This document shows, piece after piece, positions 7,139 through 8,771 of a stretch of DNA of 8,771 nucleotides. This DNA is from Acidimicrobiaceae bacterium (GTDB taxonomy: Bacteria; Actinomycetota; Acidimicrobiia; Acidimicrobiales; Ilumatobacteraceae). Below the pieces are notes generated by a model that saw only the letters and a list, made by a program, of their open reading frames with translations, did no database searches and was not told where the DNA came from. The translations under genes and the position numbers were made by a program. The stretch's first letter is position 1. Each line of letters opens with the position of its first letter. The stretch covers positions 6,874 through 15,644 of the forward strand of contig DMQJ01000440.1 in assembly GCA_003455715.1 (NCBI GenBank), given 5' to 3'.

Positions 7139-7630
7139 GTGAAGGGCGGTACTCCGGCGATTGTGATGTTGGAAGCGGCAGGTGTGCCGTTCAGCGTGCA
7201 GGAGTTTCACCACGAGCCAGGCGAACGCAACTACGGCCTGGTGGCGGCCGAGGCCCTGGGGGCGGAGCCCGAGCGTGTGTTCAAGACACTCGTCGCCAAC
7301 CTGCACGGGGAGCGTGGCGTGGAGCAGGTGGTGGGCATTGTGCCGGTGAGCGGCCAGTTGTCGTTACGAGAGTTGGCCGCGGCGCTGGGTGGCAAGCGAG
7401 CGGAGATGTGCCCCACCGATGTGGCCCAGCGCATCACCGGCTATGTGGTGGGCGGCATCAGCCCGTTCGGGCAGAAGAAGCGCCTGCGAACCGCCATCGA
7501 CGAGACGTGCATCCTGTTCGACACCATCTATGTGAGCGGCGGCAAGCGCGGCCTCGACATCGAGATCGCACCCGACGACCTGGTGGCCGTGCTGGACGCG
7601 GTGGTGGCCCCTATCGGCACCGACCGCTGA
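7139..7630 (+). CDS. ybaK: Cys-tRNA(Pro) deacylase, YbaK/EbsC family
   Basis: The 163-residue protein matches the YbaK family over its whole length. These enzymes remove cysteine wrongly attached to tRNA(Pro) by prolyl-tRNA synthetase, acting in trans in the cytoplasm. Visible landmarks are TPAIVMLEAAGVPF (5-18), NYGLVAAEALG (31-41), ERVFKTL (45-51) whose Lys49 is the expected key active-site lysine, GYVVGGISPFGQKKRL (101-116), IDE (120-122) and SGGKRGLDIEIAPDDL (133-148). The GTG start is fixed by an in-frame stop at 7130-7132, just upstream. The gene stands alone, divergent from the oxidoreductase and converging on the ABC permease with 23 bases between stop codons. Related YbaK-like proteins deacylate other mischarged tRNAs, but the GGISPFGQ signature favours the Cys-tRNA(Pro) type. 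Confidence 0.93.
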   Translation: MKGGTPAIVMLEAAGVPFSVQEFHHEPGERNYGLVAAEALGAEPERVFKTLVANLHGERGVEQVVGIVPVSGQLSLRELAAALGGKRAEMCPTDVAQRITGYVVGGISPFGQKKRLRTAIDETCILFDTIYVSGGKRGLDIEIAPDDLVAVLDAVVAPIGTDR

Positions 7631-7653
7631 CCGTCCACCGCCCACCGTCGCGC

Positions 7654-8484
7654 TCAGTTGCGCTTCACCCGGCCGGCGAGGGCGCGGAAGGCGAGCGTGA
7701 AGCTGATGGCCCCGAGGCCCCCGATGGCCAGTAGCCCCTTACCGATGGTGCCCCACTCCCAGCCGGTTTGCAGGATGGCCCGCATCGCGTCGAGCAGGTA
7801 GGTGGTGGGGTTGAACTTCGCGGCCGTCGCCAACCACCCGGTCATGGCCTCCGCCGGAAGGTAGGCGGTGGTGAGAAAGGCAAACGGGAAGAACAGCAAG
7901 AACGCGTTGTTGACCGCCGTTGGGTTACCGGTGCGCAGGGCGATGGCATAGGGGAACCCGGTGAAGGCCAGCCCCCACAGGCCAGCGATGAGGATGAACA
8001 GCAGCATGCCGAGCACCCCGGTGGCCACGTCGATACCGAGGATGAGCCCGAGCACCATCACCGGGGTAGCGAGGGCGAGGATGAGCACCAGGTCGGCGGT
8101 CATCAAGCCGAGCAGCAGGGTGCCCCGCTTCACCGGGGTGAGGAGCAACCGATCGAGGTAGCCGCCTTGGATGTCGGTGACCAGGGAGTTGGCCCGGCTG
8201 ACACCGGTGACGGCGAACACCACCGCCACCGGTAGCTGGAACGCCTTGTAGTCGAAACCGTCGGGGAAGCCTGCGCCGCCCTCCACGAACGCCTGCAGCG
8301 CACCGACGTTGACCACGAAGAAGAACAACGGAATGATGAGCGCCGGCCCGAACGCCTCGGGATCGCGCAGGGTGAGCCGCAGAGCGCGCAGTGCAACGGT
8401 GCGCCAGTCGGCGAAGAAGCCGGCACTGCGGGCGTGCACACGCTGGCCGTGCTGGATCGTGGAGGTGGTGGTGATCTGGCTCAT
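7654..8484 (-). CDS. ABC-2 type transporter permease, DrrB-like
   Basis: This 276-residue integral membrane protein is the permease half of an ABC-2 exporter. The N-terminal 40 residues are cytoplasmic and lead into a membrane-associated helix (LRALRLTLRDPEAF). Hydrophobic segments lie at about 46-66, 83-98, 123-150, 155-180, 192-210 and 249-269, giving the usual six spans. The loop GGYLDRLLLTPVKRGTLLLG (107-126) is the conserved ABC-2 cytoplasmic motif, and KFNPTTYLLDAMR (223-235) matches the NPxTYxxDAxR segment of the DrrB/NodJ group. The start codon overlaps the ATP-binding gene's stop as ATGA (8484-8481), and a consensus Shine-Dalgarno precedes it. The pair should therefore be made together and assemble as one exporter. 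Known relatives export drugs, lipids or polysaccharides; the substrate cannot be inferred here. Confidence 0.92.
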   Translation of the reverse strand: MSQITTTSTIQHGQRVHARSAGFFADWRTVALRALRLTLRDPEAFGPALIIPLFFFVVNVGALQAFVEGGAGFPDGFDYKAFQLPVAVVFAVTGVSRANSLVTDIQGGYLDRLLLTPVKRGTLLLGLMTADLVLILALATPVMVLGLILGIDVATGVLGMLLFILIAGLWGLAFTGFPYAIALRTGNPTAVNNAFLLFFPFAFLTTAYLPAEAMTGWLATAAKFNPTTYLLDAMRAILQTGWEWGTIGKGLLAIGGLGAISFTLAFRALAGRVKRN

Positions 8485-8771
8485 GCTGCGTCCTCCTGCA
8501 TACGGCCACCGGTGAGGTGGAGAAACACATCGTCGAGGGTGGGTGTGCGCAGGGTGAGCCCCTCTACCGCCACCCCGGCCTCGGCAAGGGCCACGGCCAC
8601 CGGGCTGATGGCGGCGGCGCCGTGCTGCACCGACATCACCACCTCATCGTCGCCGGCCTCGACCCGGTCGACCTCGGCCACCGGCTCGACCGCGGCGGCC
8701 ACAGCGGCGCCCTGGCCGGGTGCCACCTTGGCGACGATGACGTCGCTGCCGATGCTGCGCTTCAGCTCTGT
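8481..8771 (-). CDS. ABC transporter ATP-binding protein, DrrA-like (C-terminal end only)
   Basis: The frame is open to the window edge, so only the last 96 residues are visible; the GTG at 8726 is internal and not the true start. The nucleotide-binding motifs (Walker A, Walker B, signature) lie outside the window. What is visible is the DrrA-type C-terminal domain. It begins TELKRSIGSDVIVAKV, runs through an alternating alpha/beta stretch, and ends with LRTPTLDDVFLHLTGGR, where PTLDDVFLxLTG is the hallmark of DrrA-family ATPases. The C-terminal extension in this family contributes to assembly with the DrrB-like permease. The gene overlaps that permease by four bases, which confirms the pairing. 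Its role is to power export by ATP hydrolysis on the inner face of the membrane. Confidence 0.88.
   Translation of the reverse strand, partial: TELKRSIGSDVIVAKVAPGQGAAVAAAVEPVAEVDRVEAGDDEVVMSVQHGAAAISPVAVALAEAGVAVEGLTLRTPTLDDVFLHLTGGRMQEDAA
8492..8497 (-). promoter_or_regulatory. Strong Shine-Dalgarno of the ABC permease gene
   Basis: On the - strand a full AGGAGG lies seven bases before the ATG at 8484, inside the last codons of the ATP-binding gene. It fixes the permease start and suggests that the permease can initiate efficiently on its own as well as by coupling through the ATGA overlap. Confidence 0.8.

Noticed and set aside
5084..7306. Second - strand frame of 740 codons over the oxidoreductase and the start of ybaK
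   Set aside because: Composition is Arg/His/Pro/Gly-rich without motifs, and it crosses the divergent promoter gap. It is a frame-shifted shadow.
7631..7653. Possible bidirectional terminator between ybaK and the ABC permease
   Set aside because: The 23 bases contain no inverted repeat able to form a stable hairpin and no T-rich tail on either strand.
4801..7734. Open frame of 977 codons on the + strand, antisense to the oxidoreductase
   Set aside because: Its translation is rich in His, Arg, Val, Gly and Ala without any domain, as expected for the mirror of a GC-rich gene. The - strand frame has clear conserved domains throughout, and the antisense frame runs on through the end of ybaK.

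Overview
The window is GC-rich and tightly packed, with strong G/C third-position bias. All eight genes (two cut by the window edges) have actinobacterial-type relatives: two C-terminally extended ECF sigma factors, a DGPF/YCII protein, a fused indolepyruvate ferredoxin oxidoreductase and a DrrA/DrrB-type exporter. A high-GC actinomycete is the best guess. Several starts with no Shine-Dalgarno and a possible -10 element 6-8 bases upstream would fit Acidimicrobiia or a related class, but that placement is a weak inference.

Left part (1-3644, all + strand): the C-terminal two thirds of an ECF41/SigJ-like sigma factor with a fused SnoaL-like domain; 36 bases later a cytoplasmic GH29 alpha-L-fucosidase; then a 76-base gap carrying a good match to the published ECF42 promoter; then a two-gene operon of a DGPF (YCII-related) protein and its ECF42 sigma factor, joined by a GTGA overlap. 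Both sigma factors belong to groups that lack a classical anti-sigma factor and carry their own C-terminal regulatory domain. The promoter match implies that the ECF42 factor drives its own operon.

Middle (3631-7083, - strand): a single-chain indolepyruvate ferredoxin oxidoreductase of 1150 residues, with TPP-binding, Fe-S, gamma-type and C-terminal domains. It converges on the ECF42 gene, and the two 3' ends overlap by 14 bases. Its promoter must lie in a 55-base divergent gap shared with the next gene.

Right part: a YbaK-type Cys-tRNA(Pro) deacylase on the + strand (7139-7630), then a converging ABC-2 export pair on the - strand: the permease (8484-7654) and the C-terminal end of its ATP-binding partner (cut at 8771), coupled by an ATGA overlap.

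Most of the window is ordinary chromosomal housekeeping and accessory content. There is no RNA gene, mobile element, CRISPR array or gene-free stretch longer than 76 bases. The part most worth a second look is the sigma/fucosidase/sigma cluster at the left.
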